In this document: piece by piece, positions 9,130 through 19,332 of the stretch | How positions within the stretch are numbered: the stretch's first letter is position 1 | How the letters are laid out: every line of letters begins with the position of its first letter | NCBI RefSeq assembly: GCF_900109755.1 | Contig: NZ_FOAR01000008.1 | Coordinates: forward strand, 124,001-188,000 | Reading direction: 5' to 3' | From: Pseudomonas agarici | Lineage (GTDB): Bacteria; Pseudomonadota; Gammaproteobacteria; Pseudomonadales; Pseudomonadaceae | DNA: 64,000 nucleotides | Notes under the pieces: model-generated | Told to the model about the DNA's origin: nothing | The model's database searches: none | What the model saw: only the letters and a program-made list of their open reading frames with translations | Made by a program: the position numbers and the translations under genes

Positions 9130-10214
9130 TAGCCGTGTTCCTTCTCGAACTCCGCCATGTACGCCACCAAAGCGTTGACCGCACTGATGTCGACGGCGTT
9201 ATAGAGGGAGGCACGCATACCGCCCACCGCACGGTGCCCCTTGAGGTTCAACAGCCGGCGATCCTCGGCACCGGCCAGGAACGCTTTGTCCAGGCGATCG
9301 TCAGCCAGACGGAACGACACGTTCATCCACGAACGGTCGGCCTTGTTGATCGGGTTGCTGTACAGGCCGCTGGCATCGATGAAGTCATACAAGGTGCGCT
9401 GCTTGACTTCATTGAGCTTGCCAATGGCGGCCACGCCACCCTGCTCCTTCAGCCATTCGAATACCAGCCCGGAGAGATACCAGGCCAGGGCTGGCGGGGT
9501 GTTGTACATGGAACCGTTGTCGGCTGCGACCTTGTAGTTAAGCATGGTCGGACAGATCGAACGTGCGCGCCCCAAGAGGTCCTCGCGAATGATGTTCACC
9601 ACCAGTCCGCTCGGGCCGATGTTCTTCTGCGCGCCCGCGTAGATCATGCCGAAACGCGAGATATCCATAGGACGCGAGAGAATGTCCGAGGACATGTCGG
9701 CGACCAGCGGTACGTCGCCGGTTTGCGGAATCCAGCTGAATTCCAGGCCACCGATGGTTTCGTTCGATGCATAGTGGACGTAGGCGGCATCCTTGGACAG
9801 GTTCCATTCGTTCTGTCCCGGTATGGCGAAATAGTCATAGGGCTTGGCCGTAGCCGCCACATTGACAACGCCATAACGCGAGGCTTCTTCGATAGCTTTC
9901 TGCGACCAGATACCGGTATCGATATAATCGGCCTTGCCGTTTTCAGGCAGCAGGTTCAACGCCACCTGAGAAAACTGCTGGCTGGCGCCGCCTTGCAGGA
10001 ACAGCACCTTGTAGTTCGAGGGGATATCCAGCAGGTCACGCAGGTCTTGCTCGGCCTTGGTGGCGATGGAGATGAATTCATCGCTGCGATGGCTCATTTC
10101 CATGACCGATAGTCCTTTGCCATGCCAGTCCAGCAATTCCGACTGGGCACGCAATAGGACAGCTTCAGGCAGCGCAGCAGGACCCGCGCAGAAGTTATAG
10201 GCTCGTTTGCTCAC
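9129..10214 (-). CDS. serC: Phosphoserine aminotransferase
   Basis: 361 residues from a GTG at 10214 (VSKRAYNFCAGPAALP), the standard N-terminus of SerC; the open frame reaches 10340 but the extension has no family match. GAGAG lies upstream of the GTG. Family features include FLQGGASQQFSQ and the PLP lysine in YAGAQKNIGPSGL. It makes phosphoserine and also serves pyridoxine synthesis. First gene of the compact serC-pheA-hisC-tyrA-cmk operon. Confidence 0.96.
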   Translation of the reverse strand: MSKRAYNFCAGPAALPEAVLLRAQSELLDWHGKGLSVMEMSHRSDEFISIATKAEQDLRDLLDIPSNYKVLFLQGGASQQFSQVALNLLPENGKADYIDTGIWSQKAIEEASRYGVVNVAATAKPYDYFAIPGQNEWNLSKDAAYVHYASNETIGGLEFSWIPQTGDVPLVADMSSDILSRPMDISRFGMIYAGAQKNIGPSGLVVNIIREDLLGRARSICPTMLNYKVAADNGSMYNTPPALAWYLSGLVFEWLKEQGGVAAIGKLNEVKQRTLYDFIDASGLYSNPINKADRSWMNVSFRLADDRLDKAFLAGAEDRRLLNLKGHRAVGGMRASLYNAVDISAVNALVAYMAEFEKEHG

Positions 10215-10422
10215 ATCCACTCTCGCTTTGCTTGGAGATATACACGCCGCCCGACCTGTCCGGCGCCCCGCGGGAAAGAGTCGCCGACCCACAGGGTCGA
10301 TGAATCTCGATACTTCTGACACGACAAAGCGGTCCGACAACGACCGCTCCGCGTTCGATCACAACCGTCACATCCAGATCGGTTGCCCTACAGTAGCTAC
10401 AACGTCAGGCGCGAGCGCTTGA

Positions 10423-13221
10423 TTAATCCTGCGGTTCAACTTCATCTACCGCCGCGTCCAGCGACGAGTCGTCGGCCATGCCATCGATCAACACTTCGCC
10501 CTCGAACTCGACGCCTTCTTCATTTTCCGGCTCCTCGCCTTCGACTTCCGACGGTTCCTGTACCCGCTCAAGCCCGACCAGTGTCTCGTCGTTGGCCAGC
10601 TTGATCAAGGTCACGCCCTGGGTGTTACGCCCCAGGCTGGAGACTTCATCGACACGGGTACGCACCAGGGTGCCCTGGTCGGAAATCAGCATGATCTCCT
10701 CACCTTCCTGCACCTGGATCGCCCCAATCAGTTGGCCGTTGCGATCCTTGGTGACCATGGCGATCACACCTTGGCCGCCACGTCCGCGTCGTGGGAACTT
10801 GCTCAACGGCGTGCGCTTACCAAAACCGCGTTCGGAAGCCGTCAGGATCTGCGCCCCCGATTCCGGGATCAGCATGGAAATCAACTGCTGCCCCTTACCG
10901 ATGCGCATGCCACGAATACCGCGTGCACCACGACCCATCTCGCGAACCACGCTCTCAGCGAAACGAATCACCTTACCGGCATTGGAGAACAGCATGACTT
11001 CCTTGGCACCGTCAGTGATCGCGGCAGCAATCAGGGTGTCGCCTTCCTTCAGTTTCAAGGCGATCAAGCCACTGGAGCGTGGACGACTGAACTGTGCCAA
11101 GGGGGTTTTCTTGACCGTACCGAAGGCCGTGGCCATGAAGATGTAGGCACCGGTCGGCTCGGCCACCAACTCCGCCGTGTCGCCATCCACCTCTTCGGCT
11201 ACCTCTCCCGCCTCATCGGCTTCGATCACCTCACCCTCGATCACCGCATCGTCGGCATCGTCCAGCTCATCATCGGCACCGGCGCTCTGCTGCAGGGCTT
11301 CCAGGTCGATCTGCAGCATGGTGGTGATGTACTCACCTTCGTCAAGCGGCAGCAGATTGACCAGCGGTCGGCCACGAGCGGCGCGAGAAGCCTCGGGAAT
11401 CTCATAGGTCTTGAGCCAATACACCTTGCCTTTGCTGGAGAACAGCAGGAGCGTGGCATGGCTGTTGGCAACCAGCAGGTGGGCGATGTAATCCTCATCC
11501 TTGACGCCGGTCGCCGACTTGCCTTTGCCACCGCGACGCTGGGCTTGATAGGCCGACAACGGCTGGGTCTTGGCGTAGCCGCTGTGGGAAATGGTCACCA
11601 CACGCTCTTCTTCGGGAATCATATCGCCCAGGGTCAGGTCGAGGCGCGCATCGAGGATTTCGGTGCGACGCGCATCGCCGTACTCGGCGCGAATGACCTC
11701 CAGTTCTTCGCGGATCACTTCCATCAGGCGCGTGGCACTGTTGAGGATGCGGATCAGTTCGCCGATCTGGTTGAGGATTTCCTGGTACTCGGCCAGCAAC
11801 TTCTCGTGCTCCAGGCCGGTCAGGCGGTGCAAGCGCAGTTCCAGAATGGCTTGCGCCTGCTCCGGCGACAAGAAGTACTTGCCGTCACGCAGACCGTATT
11901 GCGGATCGAGGTTTTCCGGACGGCACGAATCTGCTCCCGCACGCTCGACCATGGTCATCACCGCACTGGACTCCCAAGGCGTGCTGATCAGCGCTTCCTT
12001 GGCTTCCGATGGGGTTGGCGAAGCCTTGATCAGGGCAATGACCGGATCGATGTTCGACAGCGCAACTGCTTGGCCTTCGAGAATATGCCCACGCTCGCGG
12101 GCCTTGCGCAGTTCGAACACGGTGCGTCGGGTCACCACTTCGCGACGGTGACGGACGAACGCTTCCAGCAGATCCTTGAGATTGAGGATCCGCGGGCGAC
12201 CGTCGATCAGCGCAACGATGTTGATACCGAACACGCTCTGCAACTGGGTCTGGGCGTAGAGATTGTTGAGGATGACCTCAGGCACCTCGCCACGACGCAA
12301 CTCGATCACTACGCGCATACCGTCCTTGTCGGACTCATCGCGCAGCTCGGTGATGCCTTCGAGTTTTTTCTCTTTGACCAGTTCGGCGATCTTCTCGATC
12401 AGACGAGCCTTGTTCAGTTGGTAGGGCAGTTCGGTGATGACGATCTGCTGGCGACCGCCGACCTTGTCGATATCCTCGACGGTCGAGCGGGCACGCATGT
12501 AGATACGTCCGCGACCGGTGCGATAGGCCTCGATGATCCCGGCACGACCGTTGATGATCGCGGCGGTCGGGAAGTCCGGCCCCGGAATGTACTGCATCAG
12601 TTCATCGACGGTCAGTTCGGGGTTGTCGATCAGCGCCAGACAACCGTCGATCACTTCGCCGAGGTTGTGCGGTGGAATGTTGGTCGCCATGCCCACCGCG
12701 ATGCCGCTGGAACCGTTGACCAACAGGTTGGGGATACGGGTTGGCATGACCGCCGGGATTTGCTCGGTGCCGTCATAGTTGGGCACCCAGTCCACGGTTT
12801 CCTTGTGCAGGTCGGCCAGCAGCTCGTGCGCCAGCTTGGTCATGCGCACTTCGGTGTAACGCATGGCCGCGGCATTGTCGCCGTCGACCGAACCAAAGTT
12901 GCCCTGACCGTCGACCAGTAGATAACGCAGGGAGAATGGCTGCGCCATCCGAACAATGGTGTCGTACACCGCAGTATCGCCGTGAGGGTGATACTTACCG
13001 ATCACGTCACCGACCACACGGGCAGATTTCTTGTAAGGCTTGTTCCAGTCGTTACCCAGCTCACTCATCGCAAACAGGACACGCCGGTGCACGGGCTTCA
13101 AGCCATCGCGCGCATCGGGCAATGCCCGCCCGACAATCACGCTCATCGCGTAGTCGAGGTAGGACTGTTTCAGCTCGTCTTCGATATTGACCGGGAGGAT
13201 TTCTTTGGCCAGTTCGCCCAT
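10423..13221 (-). CDS. gyrA: DNA gyrase subunit A
   Basis: 932 residues. The catalytic tyrosine is Tyr122 ([10 protein letters not shown]). The quinolone-resistance region [10 protein letters not shown] shows Thr83 and Asp87, the wild-type residues, so no classic resistance change is present. The GyrA-box QRRGGKGKS marks the C-terminal beta-pinwheel. A strongly acidic insert of roughly 45 residues (about 643-690, rich in Asp/Glu) interrupts the pinwheel, and a second acidic tail ends the protein; comparable acidic segments account for the extra length of Pseudomonas GyrA over E. coli. It is separated from serC by 208 bp. Confidence 0.98.
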   Translation of the reverse strand: MGELAKEILPVNIEDELKQSYLDYAMSVIVGRALPDARDGLKPVHRRVLFAMSELGNDWNKPYKKSARVVGDVIGKYHPHGDTAVYDTIVRMAQPFSLRYLLVDGQGNFGSVDGDNAAAMRYTEVRMTKLAHELLADLHKETVDWVPNYDGTEQIPAVMPTRIPNLLVNGSSGIAVGMATNIPPHNLGEVIDGCLALIDNPELTVDELMQYIPGPDFPTAAIINGRAGIIEAYRTGRGRIYMRARSTVEDIDKVGGRQQIVITELPYQLNKARLIEKIAELVKEKKLEGITELRDESDKDGMRVVIELRRGEVPEVILNNLYAQTQLQSVFGINIVALIDGRPRILNLKDLLEAFVRHRREVVTRRTVFELRKARERGHILEGQAVALSNIDPVIALIKASPTPSEAKEALISTPWESSAVMTMVERAGADSCRPENLDPQYGLRDGKYFLSPEQAQAILELRLHRLTGLEHEKLLAEYQEILNQIGELIRILNSATRLMEVIREELEVIRAEYGDARRTEILDARLDLTLGDMIPEEERVVTISHSGYAKTQPLSAYQAQRRGGKGKSATGVKDEDYIAHLLVANSHATLLLFSSKGKVYWLKTYEIPEASRAARGRPLVNLLPLDEGEYITTMLQIDLEALQQSAGADDELDDADDAVIEGEVIEADEAGEVAEEVDGDTAELVAEPTGAYIFMATAFGTVKKTPLAQFSRPRSSGLIALKLKEGDTLIAAAITDGAKEVMLFSNAGKVIRFAESVVREMGRGARGIRGMRIGKGQQLISMLIPESGAQILTASERGFGKRTPLSKFPRRGRGGQGVIAMVTKDRNGQLIGAIQVQEGEEIMLISDQGTLVRTRVDEVSSLGRNTQGVTLIKLANDETLVGLERVQEPSEVEGEEPENEEGVEFEGEVLIDGMADDSSLDAAVDEVEPQD

Positions 13222-13518
13222 GAGAAGCCTGATTCCTTTTTCTGGTGAAACTTCGTCACATCACATAGGGGACGAACGAAGCTTGCCGTCGCCGACCTGA
13301 TGCCTAGCAACGACTTACGACAAATCAACGAGTTATGCCATGGATCTGCGCAGTAAGGGCAGTCGGTTCGGACAGCCCTGGAAACCGCCGAATGTTATCA
13401 CAATCGCCGCCACGCACCTATCCCCGGATACATAAGGAAGTAGACAGGCGACCAATGAAACCCTTCGAGAGCGCATTGAAAGGGGCTTAAAAGCAAAATG
13501 CCCGCATTTACCCCCCCT
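13222..13518. promoter_or_regulatory. gyrA upstream region
   Basis: About 300 bp between the gyrA start and the mtnA terminator, with no gene-like reading frame on either strand. It should contain the gyrA promoter (minus strand); I could not pick one out with confidence. Confidence 0.4.
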
Positions 13519-13549
13519 AAAAAACACTTAGCCTAGAAAAAGCTTAGTG
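13519..13549 (-). terminator. Terminator of mtnA
   Basis: Minus strand CACTAAGC-loop-GGCTAAGTG followed by TTTTTT, one mismatch in the stem. The stem overlaps the mtnA stop codon. Confidence 0.75.
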
Positions 13550-14620
13550 CAGGCGTTTTCGACACATCAATTGAGCCATCTTCGCGGCATCCGGCCTTTG
13601 AACGGCCCCCTTTTCGGTCACGATGACATCGATCAGGTCAGCCGGCGTCACATCGAATACCGGATTGAACGCTTCGACCGACGCACCGAGCTGCCGCCCA
13701 CCGATACTCAACAATTCGTCGCCATCGCGTTCTTCAAGCGCGATATCGTCGCCGCTGGCCAGGCCCATGTCGATGGTCGAACTCGCCGCCACCACCATGA
13801 ACCGCACTCCGTGGTGCATGGCGCAAACGGCCAGTTGATAGGTGCCGATCTTGCTCGCCACGTCACCGTTCGCGCTAATCCGGTCGGCGCCGACGATGAC
13901 CCAGGTCACTCCCTTGGTCTTCAAGATGTGGGCGGCGGTGGAATCCGCGTTCACGGTCACCGGAATGTTTTCATTGGCCAACTCCCAGGCAGTCAGGCGC
14001 GAACCTTGCAGCCAGGGCCGGGTTTCGTCGACATAGACCCGCTCGACCATGCCTTCGAGGAACGCACCGCGAATCACGCCCAGCGCAGTGCCGAAACCGC
14101 CGGTCGCCAAGGCTCCGGTATTGCAGTGAGTGAGAATCGCCTGGGCATGGCCCTGGTGCTTGCGAATCAGATCGACTCCCAATTGCGCCATGGTCAGGTT
14201 GGCTTCACGATCACTTTCATGGATAGCAATGGCCTCGGCTTCCAGCGCCGCCAGCGGATCGGCGATGTCACGGGCACGCGCCAGCCTTTCGCGCATCCGC
14301 CCGAGCGCCCAGGAAAGATTGATCGCGGTGGGTCGCGAAGCGACCAGCAGGGCAAAATCCTCTTCCAGCGCCGCCGCCCAACCCCGACCCTCGGCAAACC
14401 GCGCGCGCGCCGCCAGCACCAGTGCGTAGGCGGCAGCGATACCGATAAGCGGCGCACCACGCACGACCATCGAGCGAATCGCCTCGGCCACCTCCGCCGC
14501 GCTGTCACAGGCCAGCCAGCGTTCCTCGAACGGCAGGATGCGCTGGTCGAGCAGATACAAGGCCCCCTGGCGCCAATCGATGGCCCTGACCTTTTCCGCC
14601 GCCAACAACCGATCGCGCAT
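13544..14620 (-). CDS. mtnA: S-methyl-5-thioribose-1-phosphate isomerase
   Basis: 358 residues with the MtnA/eIF2B-like signatures [34 protein letters not shown] (catalytic cysteine), the [17 protein letters not shown] box and [19 protein letters not shown]. It isomerises methylthioribose-1-phosphate to the ribulose form in methionine salvage. It is divergent from mtaD (109 bp apart), as in P. aeruginosa PA3169/PA3170, where methylthioadenosine is first deaminated and then phosphorolysed to supply this enzyme. Confidence 0.96.
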   Translation of the reverse strand: MRDRLLAAEKVRAIDWRQGALYLLDQRILPFEERWLACDSAAEVAEAIRSMVVRGAPLIGIAAAYALVLAARARFAEGRGWAAALEEDFALLVASRPTAINLSWALGRMRERLARARDIADPLAALEAEAIAIHESDREANLTMAQLGVDLIRKHQGHAQAILTHCNTGALATGGFGTALGVIRGAFLEGMVERVYVDETRPWLQGSRLTAWELANENIPVTVNADSTAAHILKTKGVTWVIVGADRISANGDVASKIGTYQLAVCAMHHGVRFMVVAASSTIDMGLASGDDIALEERDGDELLSIGGRQLGASVEAFNPVFDVTPADLIDVIVTEKGAVQRPDAAKMAQLMCRKRLH

Positions 14621-14729
14621 AACTCACTCCGCATTGAAAAACAAAAGCCGCCGATTATAGCGAGCCCCCCACCAAGACGCTCGGGTATACTTCGCTGTCC
14701 TTTTATGTAAAGCCTGGAAGCCCTCCTCG

Positions 14730-16061
14730 ATGCCGAACATCGCCGCGCCGCTCGACTTGCTGTTGTTGCCCACCTGGTTGGTGCCTGTCGAACCCGCCGG
14801 GGTGGTCCTCAAGGAGCACGGCCTGGGTATCCGCGATGGGCGTATCGTCTTTATCGGCCCCCGGTCCGAGGCCTTGAAACTCACCGCTGGCGAAGTTCGC
14901 GAGCTGCCGGGGGCGCTGCTCACGCCAGGCTTGGTAAATGCCCATGGTCACGCCGCCATGACGCTGTTTCGCGGCTTGGCCGACGACCTGCCGTTGATGA
15001 CCTGGCTGGAACAACATATATGGCCCGCAGAGGGCAAATGGGTCGACGAAACGTTCGTCCGCGACGGCACCGACCTGGCCATTGCCGAACAGCTCAAGGG
15101 CGGTATCAGTTGTTTCTCGGACATGTACTTCTTCCCGAAAGTCGCCAGTGAATGTGTACATCGCAGCGGGATACGCGCCCAGATCGCCGTGCCGATCCTC
15201 GACTTCCCGATCCCTGGCGCGACCAGCAGCGACGAGTCCCTGCGCCAGGCCATCGAACTGTTCGGCGATCTCAAGCATCATCCCCGTATCAAGATAGCCC
15301 TCGGACCCCATGCACCCTATACCGTTGGCGACAATAATCTGGAAAAAATCCGCGTCATTGCCGAAGAACTCGACATCGCTATCCATATGCATGTGCATGA
15401 GACGGCCTTTGAGGTCCAGCAAGCGATGGACCAGAACGACGAACGGCCACTGGCCCGCCTGGCTCGCCTAGGCTTGCTGGGACCGCGTTTCCAGGCCGTG
15501 CACATGACTCAGATAAGCGATGAAGACCTGGCCTTGTTGGTAGAAAGCAACACCAGCGTGATCCACTGCCCGGAATCGAACCTTAAACTGGCCAGCGGTT
15601 TCTGCCCGGTGGAACGCCTGTGGCAGGCCGGCGTCAATGTGGCAATAGGCACCGATGGCGCGGCCAGCAACAATGACCTCGACCTGCTGGGAGAAACCCG
15701 TACCGCTGCCCTGCTGGCCAAGGCCGTTGCCGGCTCCGCCAGCGCCCTGGATGCCCATCGCGCCCTGCGCATGGCCACCCTCAACGGCGCGCGCGCGTTG
15801 GGCCAGGAGAGTGAAATCGGCACACTGGAAGTGGGCAAGGCTGCGGATATTGTCGCCTTCGACCTTTCGGGCCTGACCCAACAACCGGTCTATGATCCGG
15901 TTTCCACCCTGGTCTACGCCAGCGGTCGCGATTGCGTGCAACACCTGTGGGTGGGCGGCAAGCAACTGCTCGACGATCGGCGCCTGACCCGCTTGGATGA
16001 ACAACGACTGAGCGCCACGGCCCAGGCCTGGGGTCGGCGTATCGGCGGGCATGTGCACTGA
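14730..16061 (+). CDS. mtaD: 5-methylthioadenosine/S-adenosylhomocysteine deaminase
   Basis: 443-residue amidohydrolase of the TRZ/ATZ group. The metal site is visible: HGH in [10 protein letters not shown], His in IHMHVHET, His of AVHMTQ and Asp in [12 protein letters not shown]. aeruginosa PA3170 in the same position deaminates methylthioadenosine to methylthioinosine. The divergent mtnA acts later in the same salvage route. The ATG at 14730 has only a weak ribosome binding site. Confidence 0.9.
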   Translation: MPNIAAPLDLLLLPTWLVPVEPAGVVLKEHGLGIRDGRIVFIGPRSEALKLTAGEVRELPGALLTPGLVNAHGHAAMTLFRGLADDLPLMTWLEQHIWPAEGKWVDETFVRDGTDLAIAEQLKGGISCFSDMYFFPKVASECVHRSGIRAQIAVPILDFPIPGATSSDESLRQAIELFGDLKHHPRIKIALGPHAPYTVGDNNLEKIRVIAEELDIAIHMHVHETAFEVQQAMDQNDERPLARLARLGLLGPRFQAVHMTQISDEDLALLVESNTSVIHCPESNLKLASGFCPVERLWQAGVNVAIGTDGAASNNDLDLLGETRTAALLAKAVAGSASALDAHRALRMATLNGARALGQESEIGTLEVGKAADIVAFDLSGLTQQPVYDPVSTLVYASGRDCVQHLWVGGKQLLDDRRLTRLDEQRLSATAQAWGRRIGGHVH

Positions 16062-16127
16062 TTTGATCATCCTGGGCCAGAAAAGCCCCGGACCACCCTG
16101 GTTTTCAAGTTTTTAGAGGATAGCCCC

Positions 16128-16826
16128 ATGAGCAACGTCGACCACGCCGAAATCGCCAAATTCGAAGCCCTCGCCCATCGCTGGTGGGACCGTGAAAGCG
16201 AGTTCAAACCGCTGCACGACATCAACCCGCTGCGGGTCAACTGGATCGACGAGCGGGTCAAGCTCGCCGGCAAGAACGTCCTCGATGTCGGTTGCGGCGG
16301 CGGCATTCTCAGCGAAGCCATGGCCCAGCGCGGCGCTACGGTCATGGGCATCGACATGGGCGAAGCGCCCCTGGCCGTGGCCCAGTTGCATCAACTGGAA
16401 TCGGGTGTCAGCGTCGAGTACCGGCAAATCACCGCCGAGGCCTTGGCCGAGGAAATGCCCGAACGGTTCGACGTGGTCACCTGCCTGGAAATGCTTGAGC
16501 ACGTGCCCGACCCCTCGTCGGTGATTCGTGCCTGCTATCGCATGGTCAAGCCCGGTGGCCAGGTGTTCTTCTCCACCATCAACCGCAATCCGAAGGCCTA
16601 TCTATTCGCCATCGTCGGCGCCGAATACATCATGGGCCTGCTGCCACGCGGCACTCATGATTTCAAGAAATTCATCCGCCCTTCCGAGCTGGGTGCCTGG
16701 AGTCGCGACGCCGGCCTGTCGGTCAAGGACATCATCGGCCTGACCTACAACCCATTGACCAAGCACTACAAGCTGGCCTCCGACGTGGCGGTGAACTACA
16801 TGATCCAGACCCTGCGTGAGGAATGA
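16128..16826 (+). CDS. ubiG: Ubiquinone biosynthesis O-methyltransferase
   Basis: 232 residues, SAM-dependent class I methyltransferase. Motif I is [17 protein letters not shown], followed by [13 protein letters not shown]; the N-terminal [20 protein letters not shown] is characteristic of UbiG. It carries out both O-methylation steps of ubiquinone synthesis. AGAGGAT lies upstream of the ATG. It forms a tight plus-strand run with mupP (3 bp gap). Confidence 0.97.
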   Translation: MSNVDHAEIAKFEALAHRWWDRESEFKPLHDINPLRVNWIDERVKLAGKNVLDVGCGGGILSEAMAQRGATVMGIDMGEAPLAVAQLHQLESGVSVEYRQITAEALAEEMPERFDVVTCLEMLEHVPDPSSVIRACYRMVKPGGQVFFSTINRNPKAYLFAIVGAEYIMGLLPRGTHDFKKFIRPSELGAWSRDAGLSVKDIIGLTYNPLTKHYKLASDVAVNYMIQTLREE

Positions 16827-16829
16827 TCG

Positions 16830-17501
16830 ATGCGTTTGAGAGCGGTTCTCTTCGACATGGACGGTACCCTGCTCGATACCGCCCCGGACTTTATCGCCAT
16901 CTGCCAGACCATGCTGGCTGATCGCGGGCTGGCGCCGATTGCCGACAAGCTGATCCGTGACGAAATTTCCGGTGGCGCCCGCGCGATGGTCGCGGCGACC
17001 TTTATGATGGACCCCGAATCGCCGGGTTTCGAGGAGCTGCGCCAGGAGTTCCTGGGGCGTTACCTGAAGGCCTGTGCCGTCCACAGCAAGTTATTCGACG
17101 GCATGGATCAATTGCTCGCCGACATCGAGAAAGCCAATCTGCTCTGGGGCGTGGTCACCAACAAGCCCTTGCGCTTCGCCGAGCCGATCATGCGCCAACT
17201 CGGTCTGGCTGAGCGCTCGGCCCTGCTGATCTGCCCGGACCATGTGAAAAACAGCAAACCCGATCCGGAGCCGCTGATCCTGGCCTGCAAGATGCTCAAC
17301 CTGGAACCTGCCAGCGTCCTGTTCGTCGGCGATGATCTGCGCGATATCGAATCGGGGCGCGCCGCCGGAACCCGGACCGCCGCCGTGCGCTACGGTTATA
17401 TCCACCCGCACGACAACCCCGATCACTGGGGCGCCGATATCGTGGTGGATCATCCGTTGCAGCTACGCCGCCTTCTGGATAACGCACTGTGCAGTTGCTG
17501 A
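16830..17501 (+). CDS. mupP: N-acetylmuramic acid 6-phosphate phosphatase MupP (HAD family)
   Basis: 223 residues, HAD phosphatase: motif [12 protein letters not shown] with the nucleophile Asp9, motif II VVTNKP, motif III lysine in KNSKPDPEP, motif [13 protein letters not shown]. The gene directly after ubiG in pseudomonads (PA3172) is MupP, which makes MurNAc from MurNAc-6-P in the AmgK-MurU cell-wall recycling route and influences beta-lactamase induction and fosfomycin tolerance. Older annotations say phosphoglycolate phosphatase (gph); synteny favours MupP. Confidence 0.85.
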   Translation: MRLRAVLFDMDGTLLDTAPDFIAICQTMLADRGLAPIADKLIRDEISGGARAMVAATFMMDPESPGFEELRQEFLGRYLKACAVHSKLFDGMDQLLADIEKANLLWGVVTNKPLRFAEPIMRQLGLAERSALLICPDHVKNSKPDPEPLILACKMLNLEPASVLFVGDDLRDIESGRAAGTRTAAVRYGYIHPHDNPDHWGADIVVDHPLQLRRLLDNALCSC

Positions 17502-17550
17502 GCCACCCGGCTCATTCACAGTACCGTCTTACATTTGTTGAGGTTTAGCC

Positions 17551-18291
17551 ATGTTTGATTATTCCGCTCGCCCCGAATTGCTCAAGGATCGGCTGATTCT
17601 GGTCACCGGTGCCGGTCGCGGCATCGGCGCAGCCGCTGCCAGGACCTATGCCGCCCACGGCGCCACTGTGCTGCTGCTGGGCAAGACCGAAGCCAATCTG
17701 ACCCAGGTCTATGACCAAATCGAAGCTGCTGGCCATCCACAACCGGTGGTAATTCCGTTCAATCTGGAAACCGCCCTGCCGCACCAGTACGACGAGCTGG
17801 CGGCGATGATCGAAACCGAGTTCGGCCACCTCGACGGCCTGCTCCACAACGCCTCGATCATCGGTCCACGCACGCCGCTCGAGCAGCTCTCGGGCGAAAA
17901 TTTCATGCGGGTCATGCAGGTCAACGTCAACGCTATGTTCATGCTGACCAGCACGCTGGTGCCACTGCTCAAGCTGTCCCAGGACGCCTCGGTGATTTTC
18001 ACCTCCAGCAGTGTCGGCCGCAAAGGCCGTGCCTACTGGGGCGCCTATGGAGTGTCCAAATTCGCCACCGAGGGCCTGATGCAGACCTTGGCCGACGAAC
18101 TCGAAACCGTCGCGCCGGTACGCGCCAACAGCATCAACCCCGGCGCCACCCGCACCAGCATGCGCGCCCAGGCCTATCCGGGAGAAAATCCAGAGAACAA
18201 CCCGACGCCGGAAGAAATCATGCCGGTCTACCTGTACCTGATGGGCCCGGACAGCACCGGCATCAATGGCCAGGCCTTTAACGCCCAGTAA
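17551..18291 (+). CDS. yciK: YciK-family short-chain dehydrogenase/reductase
   Basis: 246 residues. NAD(P) motif TGAGRGIGAAAA, LHNASIIG (NNAG equivalent), catalytic Ser in IFTSSSVG and YGVSK with the Tyr/Lys pair. Length and the N-terminal FDYSARPELLKDRLILVTGAG match YciK, a conserved oxidoreductase of unknown substrate. It follows mupP by 49 bp and probably shares its transcript. Confidence 0.85.
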   Translation: MFDYSARPELLKDRLILVTGAGRGIGAAAARTYAAHGATVLLLGKTEANLTQVYDQIEAAGHPQPVVIPFNLETALPHQYDELAAMIETEFGHLDGLLHNASIIGPRTPLEQLSGENFMRVMQVNVNAMFMLTSTLVPLLKLSQDASVIFTSSSVGRKGRAYWGAYGVSKFATEGLMQTLADELETVAPVRANSINPGATRTSMRAQAYPGENPENNPTPEEIMPVYLYLMGPDSTGINGQAFNAQ

Positions 18292-18307
18292 CCCCCCACC
18301 TTAATGC

Positions 18308-18331
18308 GCCGTGGCGCAATACCGCCACGGC
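18308..18331. repeat. Perfect inverted repeat (hairpin) after yciK
   Basis: GCCGTGGCG-caatac-CGCCACGGC, a nine-pair stem, 17 bp after the yciK stop. There is no T run, so it may be a weak terminator or a REP-like element. The remaining sequence up to 18498 shows nothing I recognise. Confidence 0.5.
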
Positions 18332-18498
18332 GAGCATCGCTGGCGACCAGCTGCTCAAGGTCGTCGCTGTCTCGATCAAGAGCTGTCTGCGTAATATCGA
18401 CCGGTGTTTCGCTATGGCGAGGAAGTCGACATTATGCCTTCTACGACGCGCACAAAGCGCCTTGTCTGTCGCCAAGCGTAGAGGTTGCAACCCATTAC

Positions 18499-19287
18499 TT
18501 AACCTTCAGCGAGTTCTAGCTGGCGCTCACGGACAAGCGAGGTCTTTTCCAACTGCATGCAACGCTCCAGGAACAGGTACATGTAGTCGTAGCTCTTACA
18601 GACAGCCTGGCGCAGTTCGACCTGGAGTGCCTTGCTCGGGTTCATGCCCGCCAGGGTACAGACGATCTCCAACGCCTCCCACGGATGAGCATCGTCATAC
18701 TGGGCATGCATCTTCAGCCATTTCATCGCCCGCTTGCGATCCTCTTCAGGGAACGCCGCCGCATAGACGCCGGTGGAGCAGACCAGCGCCGACCACTCGC
18801 CAGTAGCCCCTTCGATCGCGTAGTTGGTCGCGGCGATGGCTACCACCAGCGAATCCGCGGAGCTGGTATGCCAGCACCAATGGCTCAACGCATGTAGCTC
18901 AGGGGCAACCTGTTGCGCCTGCAGCTCTTCAAGCGTGACACCATGGGCGCGGCTCCAGTGCACCCAGTAATCGGCATGGTTCAACTCCACGCGAATATTG
19001 CGCATCAGCCAACGGCGCGCCATATCCTCGCCAGGGTGGCGAGCAAAGCGTGTCTTGGTGAGATTCTGGGCCATGTACAGCGCAAACTGTTCTACTACCG
19101 GCCAGCCGCCAATCAGGTATTGACGCATGGTTTTCGCGCTCAACCTGTTGTCGCGCATCCGTTGGTAAAGTTCATGTTCGACAACCCGGCGCTTGCTCTC
19201 GCTACAATCCCGAATAAGCTGCTGTGCCCATGCGGGGTAGCTGGAGGCCTCCATAAGCGGGCCGGTTCTGCTGAATGTGTCGATCAC
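18499..19287 (-). CDS. undA: 1-undecene-forming non-heme iron oxidase UndA
   Basis: 262 residues with a TenA/heme-oxygenase-like helical fold. It is nearly identical over long stretches to what I remember of UndA of P. protegens Pf-5, which decarboxylates lauric acid to the volatile terminal alkene 1-undecene using O2. The iron ligands reported for UndA fall at the same numbers: Glu101 and His104 (VELNHADYW) and His194 (KMHAQYDDAH), with Glu159 (AIEGATGEW) as a further metal-site residue of the diiron form. The start is GTG at 19287 with AAGGAGC upstream. It is often annotated only as a TenA-family regulator, which the ligand set argues against. Confidence 0.92.
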   Translation of the reverse strand: MIDTFSRTGPLMEASSYPAWAQQLIRDCSESKRRVVEHELYQRMRDNRLSAKTMRQYLIGGWPVVEQFALYMAQNLTKTRFARHPGEDMARRWLMRNIRVELNHADYWVHWSRAHGVTLEELQAQQVAPELHALSHWCWHTSSADSLVVAIAATNYAIEGATGEWSALVCSTGVYAAAFPEEDRKRAMKWLKMHAQYDDAHPWEALEIVCTLAGMNPSKALQVELRQAVCKSYDYMYLFLERCMQLEKTSLVRERQLELAEG

Positions 19288-19332
19288 TGTCGAGCTCCTT
19301 TTGAGTGGTGATTGTGCAGACCTGCGAAGGTT

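Noticed and set aside
10732..12921. 729-codon open frame on the plus strand
   Set aside because: Lies fully antisense to gyrA; composition (many His, Gln, Asp, Gly) is the mirror of a GC-rich gene, and no family motif is visible.
18304..18519. Plus-strand frame after yciK
   Set aside because: Begins in a hairpin and runs into the 3' end of undA; no motif.
18499..19287. TenA-family thiaminase or transcriptional regulator
   Set aside because: The iron ligands and residue numbering match UndA.
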